Shown here: piece by piece, positions 17,197 to 26,544 of the stretch
How the letters are laid out: each line of letters starts with the position of its first letter
Position numbering within the stretch: the stretch's first letter is position 1
Assembly: GCA_913052345.1 (NCBI GenBank)
Contig: CAJXDR010000006.1
Span: 19,914-83,913, forward strand
From: UBA4421 sp002470275
GTDB taxonomy: Bacteria; Pseudomonadota; Gammaproteobacteria; Pseudomonadales; Azotimanducaceae
DNA: 64,000 nt
Direction of reading: 5' to 3'
The notes under the pieces: generated by a model
Database searches by the model: none
Told to the model about the DNA's origin: nothing
What the model saw: the letters and a program-made list of their open reading frames with translations, nothing else
Program-made: the position numbers and the translations under genes

Positions 17197-17946
17197 ATGA
17201 GCGAACCCTCAGAAGACGCACTCTCAACCCAAGGTAGCGGCCGATATCGGTCAGGAAACGCACGCCGCGCGCCCCCATCGGGACGCGGTGTTGGCACCAC
17301 GCTGCTGCTTGCACTGTTGGCCGCAGGCCTCACGGGGGCAGGATGGTTTATTGTTAATCAGCAGCAACAGCTCGTATTGGAGCGTGCTCGCGTAGACGAC
17401 GCCAACGTGCGCCTTGAGCGACTTGAAGAGCGGCTTATGGCTACGGACAGCGCGCTCAGCCAAGAGGGCCAGGATACGAAGCAGCAGATTAATCTCTGGG
17501 AGTCGGAGATTCGCAAGCTTTGGGCTGTGGCAAATGAGCGCAATCGCGGCTGGATCAAGGAAAATCAGGCTCAGCTCAAGAAAATTAACGGGACCATGGA
17601 CGGCATCGAGGCGAGCAGTCGTGACCTGGGGGCTGCCGTAGGGCGTCTGGAGTCAGCGTTTGAGGTGCAGCAACAGCTGGTCGATCAATTGACCTCCATT
17701 GAGCTACAGGTGCAGCAGCTCGTCAGAGCCCAGCGCGACCTGGTGGATGACGTCAATGCTGCCAATCAGGGGTTGGCTCGAGTGAATACAAGCCTGGGTG
17801 TGGATGTGAAAGACAACTCCGAGGCCGTCGCAGCCTTTGACGGGTATCGCCTTGCCGCCAACAAGCGGCTGGCCGAGCTCGAGAAGAGATTGGCCCGCCT
17901 TACAGAACAGGTGCAGCCAGTACCGGTAACGCCACAGCCCCAGTAG
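17197..17946 (+). CDS. Membrane-anchored coiled-coil protein, function unknown
   Basis: A 249-residue protein I cannot assign to a named family. It has a polar, Arg/Ser-rich N-terminus (~1-32), one transmembrane helix (~33-54, LLLALLAAGLTGAGWFIV), then a long Gln/Glu/Leu-rich region (~56-175 and ~205-238) with heptad character, and a Pro/Gln-rich tail. The middle contains EIRKLWAVANERNRGWI. A short N-in topology with a periplasmic coiled coil is likely. Such proteins often act in envelope or division scaffolds, but nothing here proves it. A good -10 (TATACT, 17152) precedes the ATG. Confidence 0.8.
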   Translation: MSEPSEDALSTQGSGRYRSGNARRAPPSGRGVGTTLLLALLAAGLTGAGWFIVNQQQQLVLERARVDDANVRLERLEERLMATDSALSQEGQDTKQQINLWESEIRKLWAVANERNRGWIKENQAQLKKINGTMDGIEASSRDLGAAVGRLESAFEVQQQLVDQLTSIELQVQQLVRAQRDLVDDVNAANQGLARVNTSLGVDVKDNSEAVAAFDGYRLAANKRLAELEKRLARLTEQVQPVPVTPQPQ

Positions 17947-17952
17947 CCGCGA

Positions 17953-18864
17953 CTAAGCGCTGCAGGTGACCCGCTGCGCGTCTTTCTGCAGGGTGCTTAG
18001 TCGTGCGTCTTTGTCATGCCAAATGGATTTCACCCACTGCGCGACCTCACTCTTGTGCTCGCTCGCTTGGCCGAACTCGGGTATCGCGTGTTGGCGGATA
18101 TCGATTTGCACGCGTTCGCACTGACCTTTAAGAAAGCCCCAGAAGGTCGGTGCCCCATCCGGGTAGTGGATGGTGACATCCACCAGGCGATGCAGATTTC
18201 CTTCCATGCCCTGGAGTATATAGTCGATGCCGCCAGCCTTTGGTCGCAGAAGGTTGGTAAATTCACTGGCCTGGCGCTGGTGTTTTTCCTTGGTGAGGCG
18301 CGTACCCTCCACAAAGTTGAGGATAGAGGTGGGGTGATTTTTGAATCCCTCGCAGGCCGCAAGAACACTGTCGCGGTCGGCATGGCGCAGGCTTGGGTCG
18401 GCCTTAATCTGGGCTCTGCTGACCCGTTTGACATAGGGGAAGCCAAGCGCGTGCATGGCGATGCCCACGAAAGGAATCCAAATAAGCTCGGCCTTGGTGA
18501 AAAATTTTAGCGGTGGGATTCTGTCCAGCAGGACGGTTTGTAAGATCAGGATGTCAGTCCAAGATTGGTGGTTGGAGATCACCAGATACCAATGCTCGGG
18601 GGACACTTCCTCTGGCTGGGACCAGGTTACCTGCAAATCGACTAAGGCCAGGCGTTTGATCATCCATCGGTTGGAACGGGTCCACCAGATGATGATCCGA
18701 TCCATTCGACGCTGGATTTTCGACCGAGTGGCCCCTCGGGAGAGAGACTTTTGCAGCGTCCAGAGGCCGAGCACGAGGCTAACGCTGACGGTGGTAAGGA
18801 AGATTGAAATGCTAGCTAGAATTCCGGTGATAACCTGCATCTTGGTATGAGTACCCTTTTCCAT
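17953..18864 (-). CDS. Lysophospholipid/1-acylglycerol-3-phosphate-type acyltransferase (LPLAT)
   Basis: A 303-residue membrane acyltransferase of the PlsC/YihG type. An N-terminal hydrophobic helix is followed by NHQSWTDILIL (catalytic NHxxxxD), a glycerol-phosphate-binding FVEGTRLT block and the FPYVKRVSR segment, as in E. coli YihG and related acyl-CoA/acyl-ACP acyltransferases. Expected role: acylation of a lysophospholipid at the inner membrane. Start at ATG 18864, although an ATG at 18840 is also possible. It is convergent with the coiled-coil gene, with six bases between the stops. Confidence 0.88.
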   Translation of the reverse strand: MEKGTHTKMQVITGILASISIFLTTVSVSLVLGLWTLQKSLSRGATRSKIQRRMDRIIIWWTRSNRWMIKRLALVDLQVTWSQPEEVSPEHWYLVISNHQSWTDILILQTVLLDRIPPLKFFTKAELIWIPFVGIAMHALGFPYVKRVSRAQIKADPSLRHADRDSVLAACEGFKNHPTSILNFVEGTRLTKEKHQRQASEFTNLLRPKAGGIDYILQGMEGNLHRLVDVTIHYPDGAPTFWGFLKGQCERVQIDIRQHAIPEFGQASEHKSEVAQWVKSIWHDKDARLSTLQKDAQRVTCSA

Positions 18865-18952
18865 CAGCCCAGCGAGATGTCGCCTTCTGGGCTGGGCCTA
18901 TCAAAAATTGGCGACCGAATATAAATATACTGGTTTAGATCGCGGAAAATCT

Positions 18953-20146
18953 ATGACCGAAATGCCAACGGATACACAGAATGCCACGAAAATTGGGGTG
19001 TTTTGGCGTCGCAAGGTTACCTCCGGGGCCGTCATTGGGATTTGCATCCTTTGTCTGGCGGGGTGTGACAGCCTTTACTTCTATCGACAGGCAGCAGGCG
19101 GCCAGCTGAGCTTGCTGCTTGGTGGGGAATCCGTCGCCAAACTGCTGGACAGTGAGCATCTGACGCCGGAACGACGACGGCAGTTGCTTCATGCACAGAG
19201 CATTCTGCGTTGGGGTGAGCAGACGATGAGCCTTCCGAGCAAGGGTAATTACGGTCGGTTCGTTGAGCTGGAACGCGAACATGTTCTGTGGAATGTCTTT
19301 ATCAGTCCTAAACTCGCCTTCCATTCGGACAGCTTCTGTTATCCCTTAGTCGGCTGTGCGCCTTATCGGGGGTTCTTTGAGGAATCCGTGGCGCGGTCCT
19401 TCGCTGACCGCTACCGTCTCCAGGGGTTTGATACCTATGTGGGTGCTGTGGACGCCTATTCGACGCTGGGTTGGTTCCGCGACCCGCTACTCAGCAGCTT
19501 TATCGACTACCCTCCTCCTGCCCTGGCTCGCCTGCTGCTGCATGAATTGGCGCATTCAAAAATTTGGATTAGCGGCGATGTTGCCTTCAACGAATCCTTC
19601 GCCAGCTTTGTTGGCGACAAGGGCGCCAGCCAGTGGAGTGCGGCGAACGCTATTGCCTACCCGCCCGAGTTTGAGGATCGGCGTCAGGCCTGGCGGGCCT
19701 TCGTGGATTTTGCACTGGCGATAAGGCATACATTGGGGGACTTATACCGGCAGCCGGATTTGAGTGAGGCGCAGCGCTTGGCGGAAAAGACGAAGTTGTT
19801 GAACCGGGCCCGGGCTTGTTATCAGGTTCATCGAGATCAGCTGGGGGGCGGACGTTTTGATGGGCTAATGGGCGATGGCCTGAACAATGCGCTCTTGCTG
19901 TCCCTCAGTACCTATGAGAACTGGCAGCCAGTTTTCAAGCAGCTCTTCCAGGAGGCAAATGAAGATTGGCAGGCGTTTTTTCTAGCGGTAGAAAATCTGG
20001 CGCAAGGGCCAGACCAACAGCGGGCTGCCCAGCTGGTGGCGCTGAGGCGAAAGGCCCTAGGAGAGCAACAGGAAGCAGCAGAGGCTGATGATCACAACCC
20101 CCAGACAGTTCAATGCGAAGCCCTCTCTGACCATACTCTGAATTGA
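18953..20146 (+). CDS. Predicted lipoprotein aminopeptidase (zinc metallopeptidase)
   Basis: A 397-residue member of the putative aminopeptidase family (COG4324-like). A hydrophobic segment ends in lipobox LAGC (CLAGCDSLYF), so the mature protein should be a lipid-anchored periplasmic enzyme. The zinc motif HELAH is followed at the usual spacing by NESFASFVGDKG, which supplies a third ligand. Upstream it has SKGNYGRFV and GWFRDPLLSSF, both typical of the family. Peptidase activity is inferred from family only. Start chosen at ATG 18953 after CGGAAAA. The last 90 bases overlap the convergent transporter gene. Confidence 0.8.
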   Translation: MTEMPTDTQNATKIGVFWRRKVTSGAVIGICILCLAGCDSLYFYRQAAGGQLSLLLGGESVAKLLDSEHLTPERRRQLLHAQSILRWGEQTMSLPSKGNYGRFVELEREHVLWNVFISPKLAFHSDSFCYPLVGCAPYRGFFEESVARSFADRYRLQGFDTYVGAVDAYSTLGWFRDPLLSSFIDYPPPALARLLLHELAHSKIWISGDVAFNESFASFVGDKGASQWSAANAIAYPPEFEDRRQAWRAFVDFALAIRHTLGDLYRQPDLSEAQRLAEKTKLLNRARACYQVHRDQLGGGRFDGLMGDGLNNALLLSLSTYENWQPVFKQLFQEANEDWQAFFLAVENLAQGPDQQRAAQLVALRRKALGEQQEAAEADDHNPQTVQCEALSDHTLN

Positions 20147-21463
20147 CAAGCGCTCGGTGGCGAAAACAATAACGTTAGGCGGTGTCGCCACGGGCAGCAT
20201 AAAGGCGCAGGACGCGCTCATGGCTGCCGGGATCATAAACAGGATGGGGTCAATGCCGGCGCCAAGGGCAGCTGCGGCCAGGATGGGCATAAGCAGAGTG
20301 GTGGTTGCCGCATTGCTTGTCACCTCGGTGAGAAAGGTGACCGCTGCACAGATAAGCAGCAGCATCAGGAGTACGGGAAGCGTGGATAGCGCCTCCATAT
20401 GGGACCCAATGATGTTGCTCAGCCCAGAGTTAGTGAAGGCGGTGGCAATGCTAATGCCCGCGCCAAAAAGTAACAGCATGCCCCAGGGCACTCTTTCCGC
20501 CGTTTGCCAGTCAAGCAGTCGAGTCGACTTGCCTGCTTGGTCAACTTCTCCTGAGGGGATGATAAACAGCGCGACCACGGCCAGGAAGGCGACCATGGCG
20601 TCGTTGGTATAGGGCAGATCGAGCCAACTGCTCCAGCCCCCCCAGGGCCCCTTGCGGGTCACCCACAATAAGGCGGTGAGCAAGAATACGGTCAACACGC
20701 GCCGCTCGTTTTTGCGCCAAGGCCCCGGATCGGGCAGCTCCACACTGCCCTGATGGCCAATTCCCCGCGTAATCCACAGTGCGGCAATCGGGAGCATGAG
20801 CAGCACTACGGGTAATGCCCACCCCATCCACTGAACGAAGGAGACCGGTACATCGGAGACTTCAGAATAAACGGCCATAAAGGCCATGTTCGTTGGCGTG
20901 CCAATGGGCGTAGCGATACCCCCAATGCTGGCGGCATAGGCAATGCCCAACAAGAGCGGGGTGGCCAGTCTGGGGTCTTTTGACTTTTCAAGGATCGCCA
21001 GGGCGACGGGTAACAGCATCAGCGTTGTTGAAGTGTTTGAAATCCACATGCTTAAGCTGGCGCTGGCCAGCATGAATCCGAACACCAAGCGTCTGGAGCT
21101 ATCGCCGCCGCACAGGCGTACCAGCAGCAGGGCGATGCGCCGATGCGCGCCGCTATGTGCCAGAGCGGTGGCCAGCAAAAATCCTCCAAGCATCAGTAAG
21201 ACCAGGGGGCTGCCAAATGCTGCCCCCACTTCGTTCGCGGTGAGGACTCCAGACATGGGGAGTAGCGCCATGGGCAGCAGTGAGGTTGCTGGAATGGGAA
21301 TGGCTTCAAAAACCCACCAAGTGACAACCCAGGTGGTGATGCCTACAGTGATGGCCGCATCGACGTTCTGGGAGTTGGCCCACAGCAACCATCCGCCAAG
21401 CGCGCCAGCTAAGGGGCCGAGCAGTAGGGCTAGAGTTTTCGGATTAGGGTATCGTGTGACCAT
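20057..21463 (-). CDS. DASS/SLC13-family anion (dicarboxylate-type) transporter
   Basis: A 468-residue polytopic membrane protein of the divalent anion:sodium symporter family. Two repeat signature motifs are visible: SNTSTTLMLLP in the first half and TEVTSNAATTTLLMPI in the second, the SNT clamp regions that hold Na+ and the carboxylate. The family carries succinate, malate, citrate or sulfate; the substrate cannot be read here. I start at ATG 21463 (MVTRYPNPK), where homology begins, not at the longer open frame to 21604. The start is only 20 bases from the divergent sbcB start, and the 3' end overlaps the aminopeptidase gene by 90 bases. Confidence 0.9.
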   Translation of the reverse strand: MVTRYPNPKTLALLLGPLAGALGGWLLWANSQNVDAAITVGITTWVVTWWVFEAIPIPATSLLPMALLPMSGVLTANEVGAAFGSPLVLLMLGGFLLATALAHSGAHRRIALLLVRLCGGDSSRRLVFGFMLASASLSMWISNTSTTLMLLPVALAILEKSKDPRLATPLLLGIAYAASIGGIATPIGTPTNMAFMAVYSEVSDVPVSFVQWMGWALPVVLLMLPIAALWITRGIGHQGSVELPDPGPWRKNERRVLTVFLLTALLWVTRKGPWGGWSSWLDLPYTNDAMVAFLAVVALFIIPSGEVDQAGKSTRLLDWQTAERVPWGMLLLFGAGISIATAFTNSGLSNIIGSHMEALSTLPVLLMLLLICAAVTFLTEVTSNAATTTLLMPILAAAALGAGIDPILFMIPAAMSASCAFMLPVATPPNVIVFATERLSIQSMVREGFALNCLGVVIISLCCFLLLS

Positions 21464-21483
21464 GCGCGGCGAGGGTAACTGAC

Positions 21484-22899
21484 ATGACCGACACTTTCTA
21501 TTGGTACGACCTGGAGACCACGGGGGTCGATCCCAAGTGGGATCGGATTGTGCAGTTTGCTGGATTTCGCACCGATACCGAACTTCAGCAGGTGGGAGAA
21601 GCACACAGTTTTTATATTCGCCTGCCGGACGATGTTCTGCCTAACCCCGACGCGACGCTGGTGACGGGGATAACGCCCGACCTGCTGGCTCGCGAGGGAC
21701 GCTCGGAGGCCCAAGCGCTGAAAGAGATCAATGACATCTTCAGTGAACCAGGCACCTGTGTGGTGGGCTATAACAATTTGCGCTTTGATGATGAATTCAT
21801 GCGCTACGGGCTCTATCGCAATCTTTTCGACCCCTACAGTCGGGAATGGCGCGACGGCAATTCGCGTTGGGACCTAATAGATTTGGTGCGAGCGACCGGG
21901 GCGCTGCGACGCGAAGGCATCACATGGCCTCAGGATGAGAACGGCCTGCCGGTCTATAAACTAGAGGCGCTCACCCAGGCCAATGGCCTGGAGCATGGTC
22001 AAGCCCACGATGCGTTATCCGATGTTCACGCCACGGTGGCCATGGCTCGATTGATTAAGCAGGCCCAGCCCAAGCTCTTCAGCTACTACTACGAAATTCG
22101 ACAGAAAAAAAAGGTGCGCGCCTTGCTAGAACCCTACGGCGCGCGGCTGCTAGTACACGTCACGGGCATGTATCCCAGAGAGCGATATGGCATGGCGCCA
22201 ATCCTCTCCCTGGGTCGTCACCCCAGTAATGCCAATTCGATAATCGTTGCCGACCTGGCTCAGGATATCGAGCCGTTGCTGAATGGGCATGAAGATGCAT
22301 TGCGCGAGGCCCTCTTTACCAAGGGGGATCACCCCCGACCGGGTCTCAAGGAGATCAAGGTGAATCGCTGCCCCTTCGTAGCGCCGATTGATGTGCTGGA
22401 CGTCGAACACTTTGAAACGCTGGGCGTTACGCTGAGGGAGGTAAAGGAGCGTGCCAGGCGGTTGAAGCAGCCCTATGTTGCCCAAAAGATTCGCCGGCTC
22501 TATACCCAAGAACAACAGAAACCACCTGCAGACCCTGACGCCGCGCTGTATGCCGCCTTTCTCCAAGACGAGGATCGTGCTCGGTGTCGCCAACTTCGCC
22601 GTGATTTAGAGACCAATTGTTGGCAGGATATGGACTTTAACGACACGCGACTTCACACCCTGGCGGCAAGGTTGAAGGCGCGTTCCTATGACCCATTGAT
22701 GAGTGAAGCTGAACGCGCTGAGTGGAGAGAATTTGTGATTCACAAGCTCACGGCTGAGGGAGAATGGTTGAACTTGGAAAAATATCTCAACCGGCTGGAT
22801 GAGCTGGATCAGGGTTCACCTACGGCCGAGCATCAAGCGCTTATCACCCACCTTCGCGACCATGCATCATATCTCAAGCATTCTTACAGCTTAACCTGA
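21484..22899 (+). CDS. sbcB: Exodeoxyribonuclease I
   Basis: A 471-residue 3'-5' single-strand DNA exonuclease (E. coli 475 residues) acting in recombination and mismatch repair. DEDDh active-site residues are visible in WYDLETTGVDP, in GYNNLRFDDEFMRY and in HDALSDVHATVAMA. The SH3-like and helical C-terminal domains follow (for example ILSLGRHPSN, KVNRCPFVAPIDVL). GAGGG eight bases before ATG supports the start. The stop overlaps the next start by one base (TGATG), so translation is probably coupled to the downstream ABC importer. Confidence 0.96.
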   Translation: MTDTFYWYDLETTGVDPKWDRIVQFAGFRTDTELQQVGEAHSFYIRLPDDVLPNPDATLVTGITPDLLAREGRSEAQALKEINDIFSEPGTCVVGYNNLRFDDEFMRYGLYRNLFDPYSREWRDGNSRWDLIDLVRATGALRREGITWPQDENGLPVYKLEALTQANGLEHGQAHDALSDVHATVAMARLIKQAQPKLFSYYYEIRQKKKVRALLEPYGARLLVHVTGMYPRERYGMAPILSLGRHPSNANSIIVADLAQDIEPLLNGHEDALREALFTKGDHPRPGLKEIKVNRCPFVAPIDVLDVEHFETLGVTLREVKERARRLKQPYVAQKIRRLYTQEQQKPPADPDAALYAAFLQDEDRARCRQLRRDLETNCWQDMDFNDTRLHTLAARLKARSYDPLMSEAERAEWREFVIHKLTAEGEWLNLEKYLNRLDELDQGSPTAEHQALITHLRDHASYLKHSYSLT

Positions 22900-23633
22900 T
22901 GTCTGAGGCGCACTCGATATCAATCCGAGGCTTAAGCAAGGCCTACGGTTCGCTGGGGGTTTTTACCAATCTCTCGGTCAGCTTCCCTGCTGGGGTAACG
23001 TCAGCGATTGTGGGCACCAGCGGCAGCGGCAAGACGACGCTGCTGCAGATGGTAAACGGCCTCGAGCGTCCGGATGGTGGCGAAATCCGGGTGTTTGGGG
23101 AGACAGTGCCCACCACTCAGCTTGAAGCTTTTCGACAGCGAATCGGCTATGCGGTTCAGGGGGCGGGCCTATTCCCACACCTGACGGCCAAGCAGAACGT
23201 GACTCTGGTGGCGCGACTGAACGGGTGGTCTGAACAGGCCATGGACCAGCGCTGCGACGAGCTGCTTGACGATATGGAATTGCCGCGAGACGTGGCGGAC
23301 CGTCTGCCGAGGCAGCTCTCTGGCGGTCAGCAACAGCGCATAGGCCTGTGTCGGGCACTCATGCTGAATCCCCAACTGTTGCTGCTGGACGAACCTTTCT
23401 CGGCCGTTGACCCGGTCACCCGCCTGGGCCTGTATCAACAGTTTGAGCAGGTTCAGCAACGTAAGGCAGTAAGTACCCTGTTGGTGACCCACGATCTGCG
23501 CGAGGCGCGTCGGCTCGCCCGGTTTCTTGTGATCCTAGATGCTGGACAGGTGGCGCAGTTTGGGACGCCTGAGCATGTGCTATCGCATCCTGCGACACCC
23601 TTTGTCGAAACGCTGATCGAGAGTCAGCTATGA
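22899..23633 (+). CDS. Osmoprotectant-type ABC transporter ATPase
   Basis: A 244-residue ABC ATPase: Walker A GTSGSGKTT, signature LSGGQQQRIG, Walker B LLLLDEP and switch His in LVTHD. It resembles the glycine betaine/carnitine/choline (OpuCA/ProV) group but lacks the C-terminal CBS pair that senses ionic strength in OpuCA. It overlaps sbcB by one base and the permease gene by four (ATGA), so ATPase and permease/receptor are made together. Confidence 0.92.
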   Translation: MSEAHSISIRGLSKAYGSLGVFTNLSVSFPAGVTSAIVGTSGSGKTTLLQMVNGLERPDGGEIRVFGETVPTTQLEAFRQRIGYAVQGAGLFPHLTAKQNVTLVARLNGWSEQAMDQRCDELLDDMELPRDVADRLPRQLSGGQQQRIGLCRALMLNPQLLLLDEPFSAVDPVTRLGLYQQFEQVQQRKAVSTLLVTHDLREARRLARFLVILDAGQVAQFGTPEHVLSHPATPFVETLIESQL

Positions 23634-25132
23634 GCATAGCGCTTAGGAGCGCCCTCGGCCTTGTTGTTTGGGCCAGCTGCTGGATCTGCCTGGCCGCACC
23701 GGCAGCCCAGTCCGAAACCCAGCGTCCGTTTGTTATCGCGTCAAAGAATTTTTCAGAAAGCTACCTACTTGGCGAAATCGTGGCTCAGACTCTGGAGGCC
23801 CAGGGTTATCAGGTGAAACGAAAATTCGGATTAGGTGGCACGCTGATTTGCTACGAGGCGTTGCGCTCGGGGGAAATTGATCTCTACGTGGAGTACACGG
23901 GGACCCTGAGCCAGGCGATTTTGGCCATGCAGGGCAATCCAGGTCGCGCCCAGTTAAATCAACGCCTGGTGTCCGAGGGCCTGGTGCTGCTCCCTGAGTT
24001 TGGCTTTAACAACACCTATGCCATTGCCGTGCGTGAGGCGGTGGCAGATGAATTTAACCTTCGATCCATTGGTGATCTCACAGCCTATGGTGAGGGTCGG
24101 ATGGCCTTTAGCCATGAATTTTTGGAGCGCGATGATGGATGGCAGGGCATGGCACGGCGCTATGGTCTTGATCGCAGCGTAACCGGCATCGAACATGGAC
24201 TGGCCTACCAAGCCATCGCAGAGGGTGCGATTGACGTTACCGATGCTTACAGCACCGACGGGGAGCTCTTACGTTATCGCCTGCGAACCCTTGAAGATAA
24301 CCTGGGATATTTCCCGGCCTATCGAGCTGCACCCTTGGTGCGAGCGGAAATGCAGCCCCAGCTAGAGGCTGCCCTGGGCGTGCTGGCTGGGTCATTGACC
24401 GAGCAGCAGATGCAGGCCCTGAATGCCAGAGTGACCGTGGAAGGGCTTAGCTTCCAAGAAGCTGCGAGAGAGTTTCTGACGCAGCGCCAGGTGTTACCCA
24501 CAGCGAATGATGGACCGAGAGAGGATAACGCCTGGAAATGGGCGCTTTGGCAGCATTTCCTCCGCCATCTTCAGCTCACGTTCGTAGCTCTGGTCGCCGC
24601 CATCGCCGTGGGCATGGCCCTGAGCCTCAGCGTTTATCGTCGACCGCAGATGGCAAATGCAGTGGTTTATAGCTGTGGGCTCATGCAGACCGTCCCTTCA
24701 CTTGCTCTGTTGGCGCTGATGATTCCCGTTTTTGGCATCGGGATCATTCCGGCCATCGTGGCCCTATTTTTGTATTCGCTTTTGCCCATTGTGCGGAACG
24801 CCGTGACCGCCTTGGCGGGGACAGATCCGACGCTGGTGCGGGTCTCTCGGGCGCTGGGTTTGACGCCCTGGCAGCAACTACGCTGTATCCGGCTACCCTT
24901 GGCCATGCCCGCGATTTTTGCAGGCATTCGCACCGCAGCAGTAATAAGTATCGGGACCGCCACCTTAGCCGCCTTTATCGGCGCAGGAGGTTTGGGAGAG
25001 CCTATTGTCGTTGGCTTATCGCTCAACGACACAGATATGATCCTGCGCGGCGCGATACCCGCAGCGCTGTTGGCGATTCTGGTGGAATTTATCTTTGAGG
25101 CGCTGGAGCGAAGGCTTTCGCCACCCACCTAG
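23630..25132 (+). CDS. Glycine betaine/choline-type ABC importer: substrate-binding domain fused to permease
   Basis: A 500-residue fusion. Residues 1-~28 are a signal sequence (ending around PAAQSE), ~30-275 an OpuAC-type substrate-binding domain (VIASKNFSESYLLGEI, GEIDLYVEYTGTL, DVTDAYSTDGEL), and ~300-495 a ProW-type permease with about six helices and the EAA loop (LVRVSRALGLTPWQQL). With the preceding ATPase it makes a complete importer for a quaternary-amine osmolyte or, by analogy to EgtUV, ergothioneine; the ligand is undetermined. In well-known fusions such as BusAB, OpuFB and EgtU, the permease comes first; here the binding domain is N-terminal. Confidence 0.9.
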   Translation: MSIALRSALGLVVWASCWICLAAPAAQSETQRPFVIASKNFSESYLLGEIVAQTLEAQGYQVKRKFGLGGTLICYEALRSGEIDLYVEYTGTLSQAILAMQGNPGRAQLNQRLVSEGLVLLPEFGFNNTYAIAVREAVADEFNLRSIGDLTAYGEGRMAFSHEFLERDDGWQGMARRYGLDRSVTGIEHGLAYQAIAEGAIDVTDAYSTDGELLRYRLRTLEDNLGYFPAYRAAPLVRAEMQPQLEAALGVLAGSLTEQQMQALNARVTVEGLSFQEAAREFLTQRQVLPTANDGPREDNAWKWALWQHFLRHLQLTFVALVAAIAVGMALSLSVYRRPQMANAVVYSCGLMQTVPSLALLALMIPVFGIGIIPAIVALFLYSLLPIVRNAVTALAGTDPTLVRVSRALGLTPWQQLRCIRLPLAMPAIFAGIRTAAVISIGTATLAAFIGAGGLGEPIVVGLSLNDTDMILRGAIPAALLAILVEFIFEALERRLSPPT

Positions 25133-25173
25133 GGCGGTAATGCTCTGCACGGCGGGCCCAATCGGAGATTCAA

Positions 25174-25929
25174 TTGGAACCATTACAGCGAGACAATATT
25201 CGATTAGCGGCCACGGTCATGATCCTGCGTGCCGGCCAGGACGGCAGTCCGGAAGTGTTTATGGTGAAACGACCTGGCGCAGGCGACTTCCCTGATTTAC
25301 ACGTGTTTCCGGGCGGCAAGCTAGACGCCGACGACTGGCAGCCGGAGCTGTGCCCAGATATTACGGATGCCGTGGCCAGTCAACGTCTTGGCATTTCTGC
25401 TGGTGGTGTGCGCTATTGGGTCGCCGTAGCACGAGAGTGTTTCGAAGAGTGCGGGGTGCTCCTCGCGCGAAACGTCGATCATTCAATCACTCTTTCCCAA
25501 GAGGCTAGGCAGGCGGTGTTGGCTGCTCGCCCAGCATTGCTGGCTGGCGAGGTAGAGTGGTCTGCACTGCTCCAGCAGTTCGGTTTGACCATCGCCGCTG
25601 ATCGCATTGTCTACTTTAGTCATTGGCTGACGCCGCCATCGGTGCCCAGGCGCTTCGACACCCGATTTTTTTTAGCGGCCTTACCCGAAGGCCAGGCGGC
25701 TATGGCGGACACTGATGAGACGATATCGGGACAATGGATTGCCCCGGGTCGCGCGTTAGAACGCTATCGCAGTGGCCAATGGCGCATGATCGATCCTACC
25801 CTCAGATCACTGGAAGTGTTGGCTGACTTTCCCTCGGTCGAGCAGGCACTGGGCGATGTTGCTGGAGAGCAGCACGTAAAATCTTGGACGCCTGCTCTGG
25901 GCCGCCAAGGCATGCAGCCCTTTAGATAA
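25174..25929 (+). CDS. Nudix hydrolase, NUDT19-like with split Nudix box
   Basis: A 251-residue Nudix protein. The box begins FPGGKLDADD and resumes, after an insertion of about 30 residues, with ARECFEECGVLL, giving the REUXEEXGU part. This interrupted box is typical of NUDT19/RP2p-like proteins, whose animal members cleave CoA and CoA esters; the substrate here is unproven. Start is TTG at 25174 with GGAG six bases upstream; no ATG fits. A second Nudix gene follows after 18 bases. Confidence 0.87.
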   Translation: MEPLQRDNIRLAATVMILRAGQDGSPEVFMVKRPGAGDFPDLHVFPGGKLDADDWQPELCPDITDAVASQRLGISAGGVRYWVAVARECFEECGVLLARNVDHSITLSQEARQAVLAARPALLAGEVEWSALLQQFGLTIAADRIVYFSHWLTPPSVPRRFDTRFFLAALPEGQAAMADTDETISGQWIAPGRALERYRSGQWRMIDPTLRSLEVLADFPSVEQALGDVAGEQHVKSWTPALGRQGMQPFR

Positions 25930-25947
25930 CCGGAGAGAGATGCAAGC

Positions 25948-26544
25948 ATGAAGGGACGGCAGAACAAAAAACTGGACTGGCAGCTGCTGGCCTCTCGCTA
26001 TGAAGAGGCAGGGTTTATGCTGTTTGAAAAGCGCATCGATACACTGCGTAACCCGCGCAATGAGCAGGTCTTCGAGCGTTTGGTGCTTGAATCGGTTGAT
26101 TGGGTGAACGTGGTTGCCCTAGATGCGGACGGCAGGTCGCTCATGATTAGACAGTTTCGATTTGGCGTCGGCTATACCACGCTGGAGACCCCTGGCGGGA
26201 TGGTGGATGCGGGGGAGACATCCAGGCAGGCAGCGGAGCGGGAGCTCCTGGAGGAGACAGGGTATCGCGCGGCGCGCTGGGATTATCTGGGCGCCGTAGA
26301 ACCGAACCCAGCCTTTCACAATCACCTTTGTCACCACTGGCTTGCCAGTGATGTCGCGCCCGCTTCGGCGCAGAACCTGGGTGCGGGAGAAGCCATCGAC
26401 GTGGAGTTTATGAGCGCGGATGACATTCGGAGGGCCATCGCCTCCGGAGAGCTGAGGCATGCGCTGGCCCTCTCGGCCTTGGCGCGGGTCTTCTCACTGT
26501 GGTCGTTACCGAATCTTCAGGGTGCCTCGGACGCCTCCCAATGA
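25948..26544 (+). CDS. Nudix hydrolase, ADP-ribose pyrophosphatase-like
   Basis: A 198-residue Nudix enzyme with a complete box: GGMVDAGETSRQAAERELL continuing into EETGY. The preceding region (VNVVALDADGRSLMIRQFRFG, TLETPGG) fits the NudF/ADP-ribose pyrophosphatase branch, which splits ADP-ribose or nucleotide sugars to phosphosugar and AMP/NMP. Substrate assignment is by similarity only. Its TGA overlaps the ATG of the GGDEF-EAL gene (ATGA), so the two are translationally coupled. Confidence 0.88.
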   Translation: MKGRQNKKLDWQLLASRYEEAGFMLFEKRIDTLRNPRNEQVFERLVLESVDWVNVVALDADGRSLMIRQFRFGVGYTTLETPGGMVDAGETSRQAAERELLEETGYRAARWDYLGAVEPNPAFHNHLCHHWLASDVAPASAQNLGAGEAIDVEFMSADDIRRAIASGELRHALALSALARVFSLWSLPNLQGASDASQ

